DNA of 64,000 bases from Mariniflexile sp041583155 (GTDB lineage Bacteria > Bacteroidota > Bacteroidia > Flavobacteriales > Flavobacteriaceae). Positions 33,558 through 42,763 of this stretch are shown here, in pieces (the first letter of the stretch is position 1; every line of letters starts with the position of its first letter). The notes under the pieces were generated by a model. It was not told the DNA's origin. It was given only the letters and a program-made list of their open reading frames with translations, and made no database searches. The stretch covers positions 62,001 through 126,000 of the forward strand of contig NZ_JBFHGK010000006.1 of the NCBI RefSeq assembly GCF_041583155.1, in the 5' to 3' direction. Position numbers and translations under genes: made by a program.

Positions 33558-34526
33558 GTGAATCTTCAAACAAAAATACCTTTAGCAAAACAGTCTAACA
33601 ATTTAATAGACTATAATACCAATGCGTTATTGATAGGGTCTTGTTTTGTTGAAAATATGGGGAGTAAATTATCATATTTTAAGTTTCAGAACCTGCAAAA
33701 TCCGTTTGGTATTTTATTTCAGCCAAAGGCTATTGAAGTGTTAATTTCAAAAGCAATTCATCAAAAAAGGTATTTAGAAACGGATGTTTTTTTTCATAAT
33801 GAACGATGGCATTGTTTTGAGGCGCATTCAAAATTAAGTGCTTTAACTAAAGAGAAATTGCTGTTTAACTTAAACAAGCAGCTAGATTTAACCGCTTCCT
33901 ATTTAAACCATGCAACCCACATTGTAATTACCTTGGGTACAGCTTGGGTATATCGTTTTCTGGAAACAAATCAACTTGTTGCTAACTGCCATAAAGTGCC
34001 GCAAAAACAGTTCGGAAAGGAATTGTTGTCCGTTGAAGATATTTCGGAATCGTTACAAGCTATAGTCAATTTAGTGAGAAGCGTAAATTCAAAAGCAGCC
34101 ATCATTTTTACGGTGTCTCCCGTTAGACATTTAAAAGATGGATTTATTGAGAACACGCAAAGTAAGTCTCATTTAATAACGGCTTTACACCAACTATTAA
34201 ATTCGAAAGGGTTAATAGTAAATCATAATTGCTTTTATTTTCCTTCGTATGAAATTATGATGGATGAACTGCGTGATTATCGTTTTTATGCTGAAGATAT
34301 GGTGCACCCTAATCAAATAGCAATTAATTATATATGGGAACTATTTCAAAGCGTTTGGATGTCGGATGAAACTTTAAAATTAATGAACCAAGTTGATGTG
34401 GTTCAAAAAGGGCTTCAGCATAAACCGTTCAATCCTGATTCCGATGCACATAAAAAATTTCTTCAAAAGGTAGAAGCGCAGAAAATGCAACTACAAACCA
34501 AATTTCCGAATATAAATTTTACGTAG
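33558..34526 (+). CDS. GSCFA-domain protein (SGNH-like), GTG start
   Basis: 322 residues. The defining motif is ALLIGSCFVENMGSKL near residue 25; later blocks HIVITLGTAWVY, IFTVSPVRHLKDG and RFYAEDMVHPNQIAINYIWE fit the SGNH-hydrolase-like GSCFA family, probably with the Ser of GSC and the late Asp/His as active residues. The substrate is unknown. Translation must begin at GTG 33558, because the overlapping ATG at 33556 is followed at once by a stop. The last 8 bp overlap the convergent AraC-type gene. Confidence 0.85.
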   Translation: MNLQTKIPLAKQSNNLIDYNTNALLIGSCFVENMGSKLSYFKFQNLQNPFGILFQPKAIEVLISKAIHQKRYLETDVFFHNERWHCFEAHSKLSALTKEKLLFNLNKQLDLTASYLNHATHIVITLGTAWVYRFLETNQLVANCHKVPQKQFGKELLSVEDISESLQAIVNLVRSVNSKAAIIFTVSPVRHLKDGFIENTQSKSHLITALHQLLNSKGLIVNHNCFYFPSYEIMMDELRDYRFYAEDMVHPNQIAINYIWELFQSVWMSDETLKLMNQVDVVQKGLQHKPFNPDSDAHKKFLQKVEAQKMQLQTKFPNINFT

Positions 34527-35709
34527 AAAAATTAAGGTTTTTAGTTTTTAAATAGTCTTGAGGAGAATAGCTTGTTACTTTTTTAAAACTACTAAAAAAA
34601 GGATTGTAGGAAGCAAAACCTGTTTCGTATGCTAATGATTCTAAGGTGTTAGTTTTTAAATAGCCAGCCTTCATTAAATTTATACTGTCTTTAATTCTGC
34701 TATTCATTCTGTATTCCGAAAAAGGAATTCTGGAGTGGTATTTAAACAAATAAATGATATGGCTTGTTGGAACCCCGAGTGCGTTTGCTAAATCATTAGC
34801 TGAAGCTTTAGGATTTCTAAAAATAAAATGTTCATTGCTTAATTTATCAATTTCCTCAGTGTAGCTGATAATATTAGCCATTATTTTCTCTTGTAATTTA
34901 TAATCTTGCTCGCTTTTGGTATCGGTTATTTCTAAAATCCAATTATCACTTTTATTTGTTGAAATTTGCTTGGCTTCTTCGTCAGGTAACCCGAATTTTA
35001 AAATTTTCTTATTTAGGATAGGTAACCCATATAAAATTTCTGGTGTAATTAAAATTTTAAAATAAATGAATAGCCAAAACAGTAGTGAAATTTTGGCTAA
35101 AGATTTTCCTGAAAGTTCTACATCCTTATTTATTTCCGTGTAAACGGAAATAAGCATTATTAATACAGACAGCACATTGATGGAGAACAAATAAATTGTC
35201 CAGTTTTTCACCAATTTAAAATGTTTGTTGTTAATAAGGATATCTTTTTTAAACCAAATATTTTTTCTTAATGTATTGTAAATCAATACCAAGTAGAAAG
35301 ATAAAAATCCAAGGATTAATATGAAGTTGGTTGCTTTTCCATAAAACACCATGTAATTTTCTCGAATAAAACCATTCATATTAATAATAAATAGTCCTAC
35401 AATAAAAATAAGATGCTTTAAGTCTTTAAGATTGTAAGTTTTACTTTGAAGTATTAGATTTTTATGATACAAATAGAAGAACGGTACAATTATCAAATAA
35501 AAAACAGAATGCGGACCTCTATCTGGTTTTAAGACATCTTGTAAGCCTAATTCAAAACTTCCATGAATTAAAAAGCGAAAGGAAATTATAATAATTATGA
35601 ATAATAGATATGCATTGAAAAAAGGGTTTGATTTATATGATGTAATCATTAGCCCTATAGTAACAGTGCCAATGATTCCAGTAATGAAAAATAGTAAGGA
35701 TTCTAACAA
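34519..35709 (-). CDS. Membrane-anchored AraC-family regulator
   Basis: 396 residues. The N-terminal half has about seven hydrophobic helices (residues 1-220: LLFFITGIIGTVTIGLMI, NAYLLFIIIIISFRFLI, LIFIVGLFIINMNG and so on). The C-terminal ~100 residues are an AraC DNA-binding domain: LANALGVPTSHIIYLFKYH (first helix-turn-helix) and SLAYETGFASYNPFFSSFKKVTSYSPQDY (second). This membrane-receptor-plus-AraC layout is common in Flavobacteriaceae. It faces the surface-fibre operon at 36024 across 314 bp, so it may control that operon, though the ligand is unknown. Confidence 0.87.
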   Translation of the reverse strand: MLESLLFFITGIIGTVTIGLMITSYKSNPFFNAYLLFIIIIISFRFLIHGSFELGLQDVLKPDRGPHSVFYLIIVPFFYLYHKNLILQSKTYNLKDLKHLIFIVGLFIINMNGFIRENYMVFYGKATNFILILGFLSFYLVLIYNTLRKNIWFKKDILINNKHFKLVKNWTIYLFSINVLSVLIMLISVYTEINKDVELSGKSLAKISLLFWLFIYFKILITPEILYGLPILNKKILKFGLPDEEAKQISTNKSDNWILEITDTKSEQDYKLQEKIMANIISYTEEIDKLSNEHFIFRNPKASANDLANALGVPTSHIIYLFKYHSRIPFSEYRMNSRIKDSINLMKAGYLKTNTLESLAYETGFASYNPFFSSFKKVTSYSPQDYLKTKNLNFST

Positions 35710-36023
35710 TTATATCAAGTTTTCAGTTTCAAAAATAGCACATTGTTTGGTAGTTTTTGTATAAAACTGGTTAAATGAATTGAGGCGCTTTACCGTTAAT
35801 TTAAAACATACAGCATAAATAATTTTTTACTTACAATTTGTTAGAACTTTTTTCTTACTGATTTGCTTAAAATGTTATTGTTTCTTAAAAAAACACGATA
35901 AAATGTTATTTTTTTACGATGAAATGTAATTTTAATTAATATGTTTGCAACGTTACTTGATTTCATAATTATTGCAAGCTTGTGTAAATTAAATAATAAT
36001 AACCCTAAAAATTTAATCTATTT
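35710..36023. other. Divergent control region of the surface-fibre operon
   Basis: Extremely AT-rich, no gene. The block 35850-35990 reappears in imperfect form at 42764-42906, after the operon. It contains CTTACTGATTTGCTTAAA (from 35854) and a -7-like TATGTTTG (35940-35947). Confidence 0.55.
35940..35947 (+). promoter_or_regulatory. Candidate -7 box of the surface-fibre operon
   Basis: TATGTTTG fits TAnnTTTG, 76 bp before the ATG at 36024. The matching place in the downstream repeat reads TATGTTTA (42854-42861). Confidence 0.45.
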
Positions 36024-36527
36024 ATGAGAGTATGCCTATTAATATGCATTTGTTGTTTCCTGCAGCAAAAAATGCAATCACAAACAAACCTGTTAGTAAG
36101 ATCGACAACAGGAACTTCTGGAAATTCTGCAGTTATAGTACAAGACAATGCATCTTACATGGTTCAAGAGAGTATTGGACAGCCAAGTGCAATAGGAACA
36201 TTTAATAATGGCTCTTACAGTATCCGTCAAGGATTTATTCAACCAAATGTTTTATCCCAAGTTATGGATATAAATGTACCTCTTAACCTTCAAGTAAGTA
36301 TTTATCCAAATCCTTTCAAAGAACAAATTTCTTTAACTTTTAATGAAGATATTGAAGGAGAAGTAGTGTTAACAGTGTGCAATATGCTTGGTGCTAATGT
36401 GTTTTTTGGCGCTTTTGCTTCTTTAAACCAGATAGATGTAAAATTAAACAATTTGCAATCTGGTGAGTATATACTTAAGGCGGTTGCAAATAATAAACAA
36501 TTCATTGGGAAAATTTTAAAAAATTAA
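36024..36527 (+). CDS. Small type IX-sorted exported protein (type A domain)
   Basis: 167 residues. A short Cys-rich signal (about 1-19, MQSQ end) precedes a ~75-residue domain (STTGTSGNSAVIVQDNASYMVQESIGQPSAIGTFNNGSYSIRQGFIQP) found in small flavobacterial exoproteins. The C-terminal ~75 residues are a type A T9SS sorting domain (SIYPNPFKEQISLTF, LSxG-like NLQSGEYILKAV, KILKN). It would be exported and anchored at the surface. First of four genes; function unknown. Confidence 0.8.
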   Translation: MRVCLLICICCFLQQKMQSQTNLLVRSTTGTSGNSAVIVQDNASYMVQESIGQPSAIGTFNNGSYSIRQGFIQPNVLSQVMDINVPLNLQVSIYPNPFKEQISLTFNEDIEGEVVLTVCNMLGANVFFGAFASLNQIDVKLNNLQSGEYILKAVANNKQFIGKILKN

Positions 36528-36564
36528 AAACCCAAAAGTCATTAACTAAATCAATCAATTAAAA

Positions 36565-37197
36565 ATGAATTTAAAAAAAACTACTCAAATAGTCTTATTC
36601 TTTTTGTTAACCACAGTAACATGGGCTCAAGAAATTTATATTGAAACAGGAAAGGCTTCAACCTCCTTTGATTACAAGGATTCCGAAGGCTCTAGCTTGG
36701 ATAATTTATATGCGACCACGCATAGCTTTTTGGCCATGGGTTATAAAACCAAAGTATTTAATGAAAAAATAATTGCAGGTTTAGGTGTAGCATATTCAGG
36801 TTATGGTGCCACCGGAAGTGATAACGCAATAGAACATATTATGGCATGGGATGCTAATTATTTAGAATTTAATTTAGGGTTGGACTATAGGTTGTTTAAT
36901 ATAAACAAAGCAGCATTTTACGCTAAGGGAGCTGTTGCTACGGGGGTTTTGTTAGAAGGAACCCAAACCTTGAATGATGAAATTATCGATCTTAAAGGAG
37001 TTGATGATTTTAAAAATCCTATGATAAGTTATAAAGCAGGTGCATCTGTGTTATATCCAGTTGCTAACGATTTATCTTTTTATATCCAGTATATGTATGG
37101 TAAAAGTTTAAATCTATCAAACAGTGCCGATGGAGAATCTCTAAAAATTAAAAGTAACAATATCAGTTTTGGGGTGGTTATTAAATTATTGAAATAA
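36565..37197 (+). CDS. Small outer-membrane beta-barrel protein
   Basis: 210 residues. Signal peptide about 1-21 (TWAQ). The body alternates aromatic-rich strands (YIETGKASTSFDYKD, THSFLAMGYKTKVF, IAGLGVAYSGYGATG, YLEFNLGLDYRLF, AAFYAKGAVATGVLLEG, LSFYIQYMYGKSL, NISFGVVIKLLK), fitting an 8-10-strand OmpA/OmpW-like barrel. It lies between two exported proteins, so it may anchor or help assemble the fibre encoded next. That is inference from position. Confidence 0.72.
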   Translation: MNLKKTTQIVLFFLLTTVTWAQEIYIETGKASTSFDYKDSEGSSLDNLYATTHSFLAMGYKTKVFNEKIIAGLGVAYSGYGATGSDNAIEHIMAWDANYLEFNLGLDYRLFNINKAAFYAKGAVATGVLLEGTQTLNDEIIDLKGVDDFKNPMISYKAGASVLYPVANDLSFYIQYMYGKSLNLSNSADGESLKIKSNNISFGVVIKLLK

Positions 37198-37263
37198 ACA
37201 TACATAACCTCAAAGCGCTTTAACAGCCTAAATATCAATTTATAAAAACCTAACCCAAATTTT

Positions 37264-40200
37264 ATGAAAAAAGTACTACTTATTCTCTTATTAATGTTCG
37301 CCGGTTTTTCTGGATTTTCACAAACACCTGGTATTAGCTATCAGGCTGTAATTTTAAATCCGAATACAAAACAACTGCCAGGGGCTAATGCCCAATCCAA
37401 TATCTTAGCAAATAGCAAGGTATTTGTTCAATTCACAATTATCAATGAGTTTAACAGTCAGGAGTATCAAGAATACCATCAAACAACTACTGATGTATAC
37501 GGAATGATAAACCTTTTAATAGGACATGGAACTAAAACTAGTTTCAATAGCTTTAATGATGTTATTTGGAATGGTTTTTCAAAAAAATTAAAAGTAGAAA
37601 TTGATTTTTCAGGAAAAGGCAATGCCTATACATTACTTAGTGAACAGGAGTTAACCTTTATGCCACAACCCGGTCTTTTAGAAGATACAGAGGCAATTTT
37701 AACCAATACTTTAGAAATCAAGGCGGAAAGAGACAGAGCAATTTCAGCAGAGACGGCATTACAGACGTTAATAGATCAAAATATAGCAAATGTAGAAGCA
37801 GCCATAGCTATAAGTTCTAGCGCCATAGATGCAGAAATAATTAGAGCTACTAACGCAGAGGCTGCCATAACAGGTAAGTTTACTACGGAAATTAGTAACC
37901 TAACAAATGCAAACACGACTTTACAAGCGAATATTGAAACAGTGCAGTCGGATGTTGATGCTAACGAAACTGCCACAAATAATGCCATTGCAGCGGTACA
38001 AATGAACGTGGATGCTAACCAGACAGCAAGTGAATTAGCCGACACCAATCTAGGATTAGCGATAGCCGCAGTACAATTGGATGTAGATTCTAATGAAACT
38101 GCAACAAATAATGCCATTTCAGCGGTACAAATGAACGTGGATGCTAACCAGACAGCAAGTGAATTAGCCGACACCAATCTGGGATTAGCGATAGCCGTAG
38201 TACAATTGGATGTAGATTCTAACGAAACTGCCACAAATAATGCCATTGCAGCGGTACAAATGAACGTGGATGCTAACCAGACAGCAAGTGAATTAGCCGA
38301 CACCAATCTGGGATTAGCGATAGCCGCAGTACAATTGGATGTAGATTCTAATGAAGCTGCCACAAATAATGCGATTGCTGCAGTTCAAGCAGATGTAGAT
38401 TCAAATGAATTAGCTGTTAATAATGCTTTAGATTTAAAAGCAGCATTGCTTTCCCCTAATTTTACTGGAATACCAACGGCACCAACAGCTATAGTGGGAA
38501 CCAATACAAACCAAATAGCAACTACGGAATTTGTTACAACGCAAAGTGCTAATTTTTTGTCATTAACAGGAGGGACTCTAATAGGAGCATTCAAGGGAAC
38601 ATCAGGTACATTTTCTTCTTTTCTAGACGCTTCTTCCCTAACTTTAAGAAATGCAACTAGAGATTGGGGATTTGGTTTAATTGGTGATGATTTAGTTATC
38701 CATCAAGGAGGATGTTGTAATAGATTTATAATTGATTCGGATGGTAGAGTGGCTATTGGAGCAAATTACACACCTTCGTATCAACTAGATGTTCAAGGTG
38801 ATGGTCGTTTTACATCCAATTTATTAGCAAACTCATTTGTGAAATCTGGAGGAACAGATTCTCAATTTTTGAAGGCAGATGGAAGTGTAGATTCAAATGA
38901 GTATTTAACAACAGCCTTAGCAACTATGGGTTTTGTGGATTTAACTACAAATCAAACCATTGCAGGAGCTAAAACTTTTAGTAATGATGTAATTGTAAAT
39001 GGTATTAAAATAGGAAGAGGACTTGGCGATAATGATCAAAATACAGCCATTGGAGCTTCCGCTTTAGGCACCGGAACAGGAACGAGAAATACGGCCATAG
39101 GTTATGCCGCTCTTAAGGATTATGCCGGAACAAGCTTCGATAATAACACCAGTGTAGGTTATTTCAATATGCCAAGTTTAACAACGGGTGATGGGAATAC
39201 CTCTGTAGGAGCAGAATCTTTGTTGGGTCTATTAACAGGGTCTTCAAATACATCTATAGGTAATCAATCTTTAATAAACACATCAGGAAATAATAACGTT
39301 GGTGTAGGGAAAGGTTCAGCTAGTACTTTAACAACGGGTTCTAATAATACCATTATAGGAACAGAAGCTAATGTTTTAATAGATGACCAAAATAATTCAA
39401 CAGCAATTGGTTTTCAAGCTGTAGCGTCTGGTAGTAACACCATTCAATTAGGTAACGGAAATGTAACTTTGGTAAATACAAGCGGAGCCATCACATCTGG
39501 TGCCGAAATAACTGCTACTTCTTTTGTGAAATCAGGAGGGACATCATCTCAATTTTTAAAGGCAGATGGATCGGTTGACTCATCTGTATTTGCACCTTTG
39601 GCTTCTCCATCATTTACAGGAATACCATTGGCGCCAACTGCAGCAGTAGGAACTAATACTACTCAAATAGCAACTACTGCCTTTGTTAAATCCGAAATTT
39701 CAACAGCAACAGTTACAAACAATAGTAAATATGTAGATTTAACTTCCGTTCAAACCATTACAGGAGCTAAAACTTTTAGTCGAAAAATATTTGCAATAGC
39801 AAATAGTTATGCTAATACAGCAATAATGAATATTGGGTTTTCGCCTAATGGAGAAAATCTATCAAGTATCGCTATGGGTATTGATGCTTTAAAAACTCAC
39901 CAATATGGTGCAAGAGTAATTGGGATAGGTAATGAATCTCTCTATAATGATTTAAGAGGGGTAGATAATATTGGAATGGGTTACAGAACATTATTTAACC
40001 TAAAAGATGTAAATAATGATTGGGGTAATGGGAATATAGCTATAGGAAGTGAATCTGGGATAAACCTTACAACTGGGGATTATAACACATTAATAGGCAC
40101 AAAGTCGAATACCTTAACTAGTGGAATAAGTAATGGAATTGCAATTGGATATCAGGCTGTTGTAAACGCAAACAATACCATTCAACTAGGTAATTCAAGT

Positions 40201-40539
40201 ATTACAGATGTTAAAACCAGTGGAGCTATTACTGCTGCGTCTTTTGTTAGGTCTGGCGGAACTTCTAGTCAATTTTTAATGGCCGACGGTTCGGTTTCTG
40301 CAGGAAGTGCTCCTGTTAGAGAAGTAGCTGATGAGTTTTTGCTAACAGGAACTCAATCTATTTTCACCTTGTCTCAAACGCCTTCATCAAATAGTAAGGT
40401 TAAAATGTATGTAAATGGTATAAGAATAAGTAACACAGCTTATAGTGTAAGTGGTGCAACTTTAACCTATGTGCCTGCAAATAATGGAGGGAATGATTTA
40501 GGAGTAAATGATAGAATTCAGTTTGATTTTTATTATTAA
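37264..40539 (+). CDS. Giant fibre protein: coiled-coil repeats, phage-collar and YadA-head-like modules
   Basis: 1091 residues. Signal peptide about 1-19 (GFSQ). An N-terminal domain to ~140 (GISYQAVILNPN, YQEYHQTTTDVYGMINLLIGHG) is followed by an Ala/Asn/Asp-rich coiled coil (about 150-385) with three 43-residue repeats. Two collar-like peptides (PTAIVGTNTNQIATTEFV near 405; PLAPTAAVGTNTTQIATTAFV near 795) are known from phage tail fibres. The motif SFVKSGGTSSQFLKADGSV occurs three times with small changes. Two stretches of AIG/GNxS repeats (about 590-725 and 870-985) resemble trimeric-autotransporter heads. The C-terminal ~75 residues form a Tyr/Asn-rich beta domain ending DRIQFDFYY. No type IX sorting domain is visible. 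Probably a trimeric surface fibre. Confidence 0.75.
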   Translation: MKKVLLILLLMFAGFSGFSQTPGISYQAVILNPNTKQLPGANAQSNILANSKVFVQFTIINEFNSQEYQEYHQTTTDVYGMINLLIGHGTKTSFNSFNDVIWNGFSKKLKVEIDFSGKGNAYTLLSEQELTFMPQPGLLEDTEAILTNTLEIKAERDRAISAETALQTLIDQNIANVEAAIAISSSAIDAEIIRATNAEAAITGKFTTEISNLTNANTTLQANIETVQSDVDANETATNNAIAAVQMNVDANQTASELADTNLGLAIAAVQLDVDSNETATNNAISAVQMNVDANQTASELADTNLGLAIAVVQLDVDSNETATNNAIAAVQMNVDANQTASELADTNLGLAIAAVQLDVDSNEAATNNAIAAVQADVDSNELAVNNALDLKAALLSPNFTGIPTAPTAIVGTNTNQIATTEFVTTQSANFLSLTGGTLIGAFKGTSGTFSSFLDASSLTLRNATRDWGFGLIGDDLVIHQGGCCNRFIIDSDGRVAIGANYTPSYQLDVQGDGRFTSNLLANSFVKSGGTDSQFLKADGSVDSNEYLTTALATMGFVDLTTNQTIAGAKTFSNDVIVNGIKIGRGLGDNDQNTAIGASALGTGTGTRNTAIGYAALKDYAGTSFDNNTSVGYFNMPSLTTGDGNTSVGAESLLGLLTGSSNTSIGNQSLINTSGNNNVGVGKGSASTLTTGSNNTIIGTEANVLIDDQNNSTAIGFQAVASGSNTIQLGNGNVTLVNTSGAITSGAEITATSFVKSGGTSSQFLKADGSVDSSVFAPLASPSFTGIPLAPTAAVGTNTTQIATTAFVKSEISTATVTNNSKYVDLTSVQTITGAKTFSRKIFAIANSYANTAIMNIGFSPNGENLSSIAMGIDALKTHQYGARVIGIGNESLYNDLRGVDNIGMGYRTLFNLKDVNNDWGNGNIAIGSESGINLTTGDYNTLIGTKSNTLTSGISNGIAIGYQAVVNANNTIQLGNSSITDVKTSGAITAASFVRSGGTSSQFLMADGSVSAGSAPVREVADEFLLTGTQSIFTLSQTPSSNSKVKMYVNGIRISNTAYSVSGATLTYVPANNGGNDLGVNDRIQFDFYY
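37966..38352 (+). repeat. Three 129-bp in-frame tandem repeats
   Basis: Units begin at 37966, 38095 and 38224, each 129 bp (43 codons) and almost identical at the DNA level. A partial fourth unit starts at 38353 with GAAGCTGCC. They encode residues about 235-363 of the fibre. The unit length equals 3x7 plus 2x11 residues, as expected for mixed heptad/hendecad coiled coil. Confidence 0.92.
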
Positions 40540-40542
40540 AAT

Positions 40543-42594
40543 TTGAAAAACATGTATATAAAAATCACAAGATTGATATGTCTTTTTTCGTTACTGGCAT
40601 TCGCGAACAGTGTTAATGCAGGTACTATTATTAATAGTTCTGTGGTGTTAACTCAAAGCGATTTAAACTCATATACTTGGCCAGTAACAATAAATGGAGG
40701 CACCTTAGCATCACCAGTAGTTGTAACTCTTGGCGAGGATGTTGTTTTATCTAACACTCAGAATTACTTTATTTTAAACGGAAGTTATATAAATTTTAAT
40801 GGTAATAATCATACGGTTACGATCTCAGGAATAGGATTCTATAAAGGGTTAATAAATAATGGTTCATATCAATCATCTTGGGTTCAAGACCCTAATGATC
40901 CTAATGATTATATTCAAGAAATAACTATTGTAAACGGTTTTTCAAACATCAATATTTTTAATTTAACTGTTAATGCTATAAATAGTGACTTAGCTTCTGG
41001 ACAAGGTTGGATTGGGCAGAGTGCTTTTTCAATAAATGCCACAAATGGTGTTTTTGAAAACTGTAGTTCAAATGGTCCAATTCGTCAAGGTTCTGGTGGG
41101 ATAGTTGGGGAAAGAACCAGTGTGACGGTTAAAAGTTCTTCTTTTTTTGGCAATCATATTGGAGGTTATGCAGGTGGTATTTTTGGAGAAAGATCATCTG
41201 GTACTGCAATTAGCTGTTATTCCTTAGCTCCTTCTTTAGGGAATAGAGGCGGAGGGATTTTTGGAGGCAACGCCCTAAATGCTACGGCCATAAATAGCTA
41301 TGCAACTTCTACAATTGTAGGTAATTCTGGTGGGATTTTTGGAGGGTTCTCAACGAATTGTAATGCATCTAATTGTTATAGTCTTGGAACGATTGACCCT
41401 TCAGGAGGTGGTATTTACGGTAGAAATTCTTCGGGAGGTAGCGCAACAAATTGTTACAGTGCCAATGGGAATTGGAATGATGGTACTGCCAATGGTATTT
41501 TACAAGGTATTGGGACTATTTGGAATGATCCAAATACTAATTTGGATACCGTAAATTATAATTTGAAACCAAGCCCTACCATTGTTAGTACAACGCTTTC
41601 TTCTGATAATAGTGAAATAGTTGTGACGTTTAGTGAAAGTGTATATAACTCAATCTCTGGTGTTGGAAGTTTAGAGGCAACAGATTTTTCTTTGTCAATT
41701 TCTGGTGGTGCAGCAAATCTTGCTTCAACAACGCCAATTAGTGTAACCACGTTAGATAATATTAGTTTTACCTTAGGTATTGAGTTAACCGAGTTAGCAA
41801 ATGGTAATGAAATCTTAACGGTTAAACCAACTATAAATTCAATTTATAGTGCTTTGGGTCAGGTGGTTAGTGTTTTTCAAGGTAGTAATACTTTTAAATT
41901 ATACGATTTAACGCCTTTAGTTATTACTGGGCCTTCATTGTTTACCGGAGCTACTAGTTCTATTTCAATTAATGAAAATATAAACGAAGTACACACGTTT
42001 ACAGCTAACAAAACAGTTTCATGGAGCTTAGGAACTACTTATGATGAAGCTCTATTTTCAATAAATTCATCAGGAGATTTAGCCTTTAAAACAGCTCCCG
42101 ATTTTGAGAGCCCATCAAATGGTTTAAATACTAATTCCTATGTTGTTGATGTAATAGCAACAGATGCTTCTAGTAATATTTTAAACCAAACAGTAACAAT
42201 TACTATAGATGATGTTGCTCCTGCTGTATTAAGCAGTTTAGATCCTGTTTCAAAAACGTATTTTGATGGGAGTTATACTATAATACCTCCTACAAGTAGT
42301 AATTCTAATCTAGTAACATTTACTAGTAGCAATCCATTAGTAGCTACAGTTAGTGGAACATCAGTTACAATAACCGGAATAGGATCAACAACCATAACAG
42401 CATCTCAAACATTTGATGCAACTTATGATAATGCTGCTACCTCCTATACATTAACTGTAGTTGGTATAAGTGTTGTCACAAAACAAGGCACGATTAGCGA
42501 AACAGACTTTAGTTACATTGATAGAAATGGTAAAATAGGGGGAGCTACAAGTATAACTAAAAATGGAAAAATAATAGAGGTTCAGAGTTTGTAA
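40543..42594 (+). CDS. Exported repeat protein: glycine-rich beta-helix-like, Ig-like and cadherin-like domains
   Basis: 683 residues, 3 bp after the fibre gene. Signal peptide about 1-26 (VNAG). About 100-330 carries GLUG-like repeats with a Gly-Gly-Ile-Phe/Tyr-Gly core every ~20 residues (GGIFGERSSGTAISCYS, GGIFGGNALNATAINSY, GGIYGRNSSGGSATNCYS), probably a beta-helix. About 340-450 is an SbsA/Ig-like domain (IVVTFSESVYNS). About 460-555 is cadherin-like (INENINEVHTFTA...DFESPSN). About 560-640 is an Ig-like domain (VTFTSSNPLVATVSGTSVTITG). The last ~40 residues do not look like a standard type IX sorting domain. Likely a surface adhesin or fibre partner. Confidence 0.75.
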   Translation: MKNMYIKITRLICLFSLLAFANSVNAGTIINSSVVLTQSDLNSYTWPVTINGGTLASPVVVTLGEDVVLSNTQNYFILNGSYINFNGNNHTVTISGIGFYKGLINNGSYQSSWVQDPNDPNDYIQEITIVNGFSNINIFNLTVNAINSDLASGQGWIGQSAFSINATNGVFENCSSNGPIRQGSGGIVGERTSVTVKSSSFFGNHIGGYAGGIFGERSSGTAISCYSLAPSLGNRGGGIFGGNALNATAINSYATSTIVGNSGGIFGGFSTNCNASNCYSLGTIDPSGGGIYGRNSSGGSATNCYSANGNWNDGTANGILQGIGTIWNDPNTNLDTVNYNLKPSPTIVSTTLSSDNSEIVVTFSESVYNSISGVGSLEATDFSLSISGGAANLASTTPISVTTLDNISFTLGIELTELANGNEILTVKPTINSIYSALGQVVSVFQGSNTFKLYDLTPLVITGPSLFTGATSSISINENINEVHTFTANKTVSWSLGTTYDEALFSINSSGDLAFKTAPDFESPSNGLNTNSYVVDVIATDASSNILNQTVTITIDDVAPAVLSSLDPVSKTYFDGSYTIIPPTSSNSNLVTFTSSNPLVATVSGTSVTITGIGSTTITASQTFDATYDNAATSYTLTVVGISVVTKQGTISETDFSYIDRNGKIGGATSITKNGKIIEVQSL

Positions 42595-42641
42595 ACATAG
42601 ATTTTAATATAAATAGTATTTTGTTAATTTACATTATTTAG

Positions 42642-42671
42642 AGGGCTGTCTTAAGTAAAGGCAGCCCTTTC
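42642..42671 (+). terminator. Terminator of the surface-fibre operon
   Basis: AGGGCTG (42642-42648) pairs with CAGCCCT (42662-42668), extended by a G-U and a C-G pair, then TTTCT. It lies 48 bp after the last gene of the operon. Confidence 0.75.
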
Positions 42672-42763
42672 TAATTTAAAAATCAGAAATTGTGTGTAAT
42701 GCTTTTTAATAATATTGTTGAAATCGCAGAATTGGTGTTGTGAAATTAATAATAACACTTTTT

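Noticed and set aside
37966..38352. CRISPR-like regular repeats
   Set aside because: Units are directly adjacent without spacers and are in frame within a gene.
37776..38363. Long open frame of 195 codons antisense to the fibre repeats
   Set aside because: It is a shadow of the Ala/Asn-rich tandem repeats; repetitive codons on the plus strand keep the minus frame open.
37264..40539. Prophage tail region
   Set aside because: The protein has a signal peptide, and no capsid, terminase, integrase, tail-tube or lysis genes are near.
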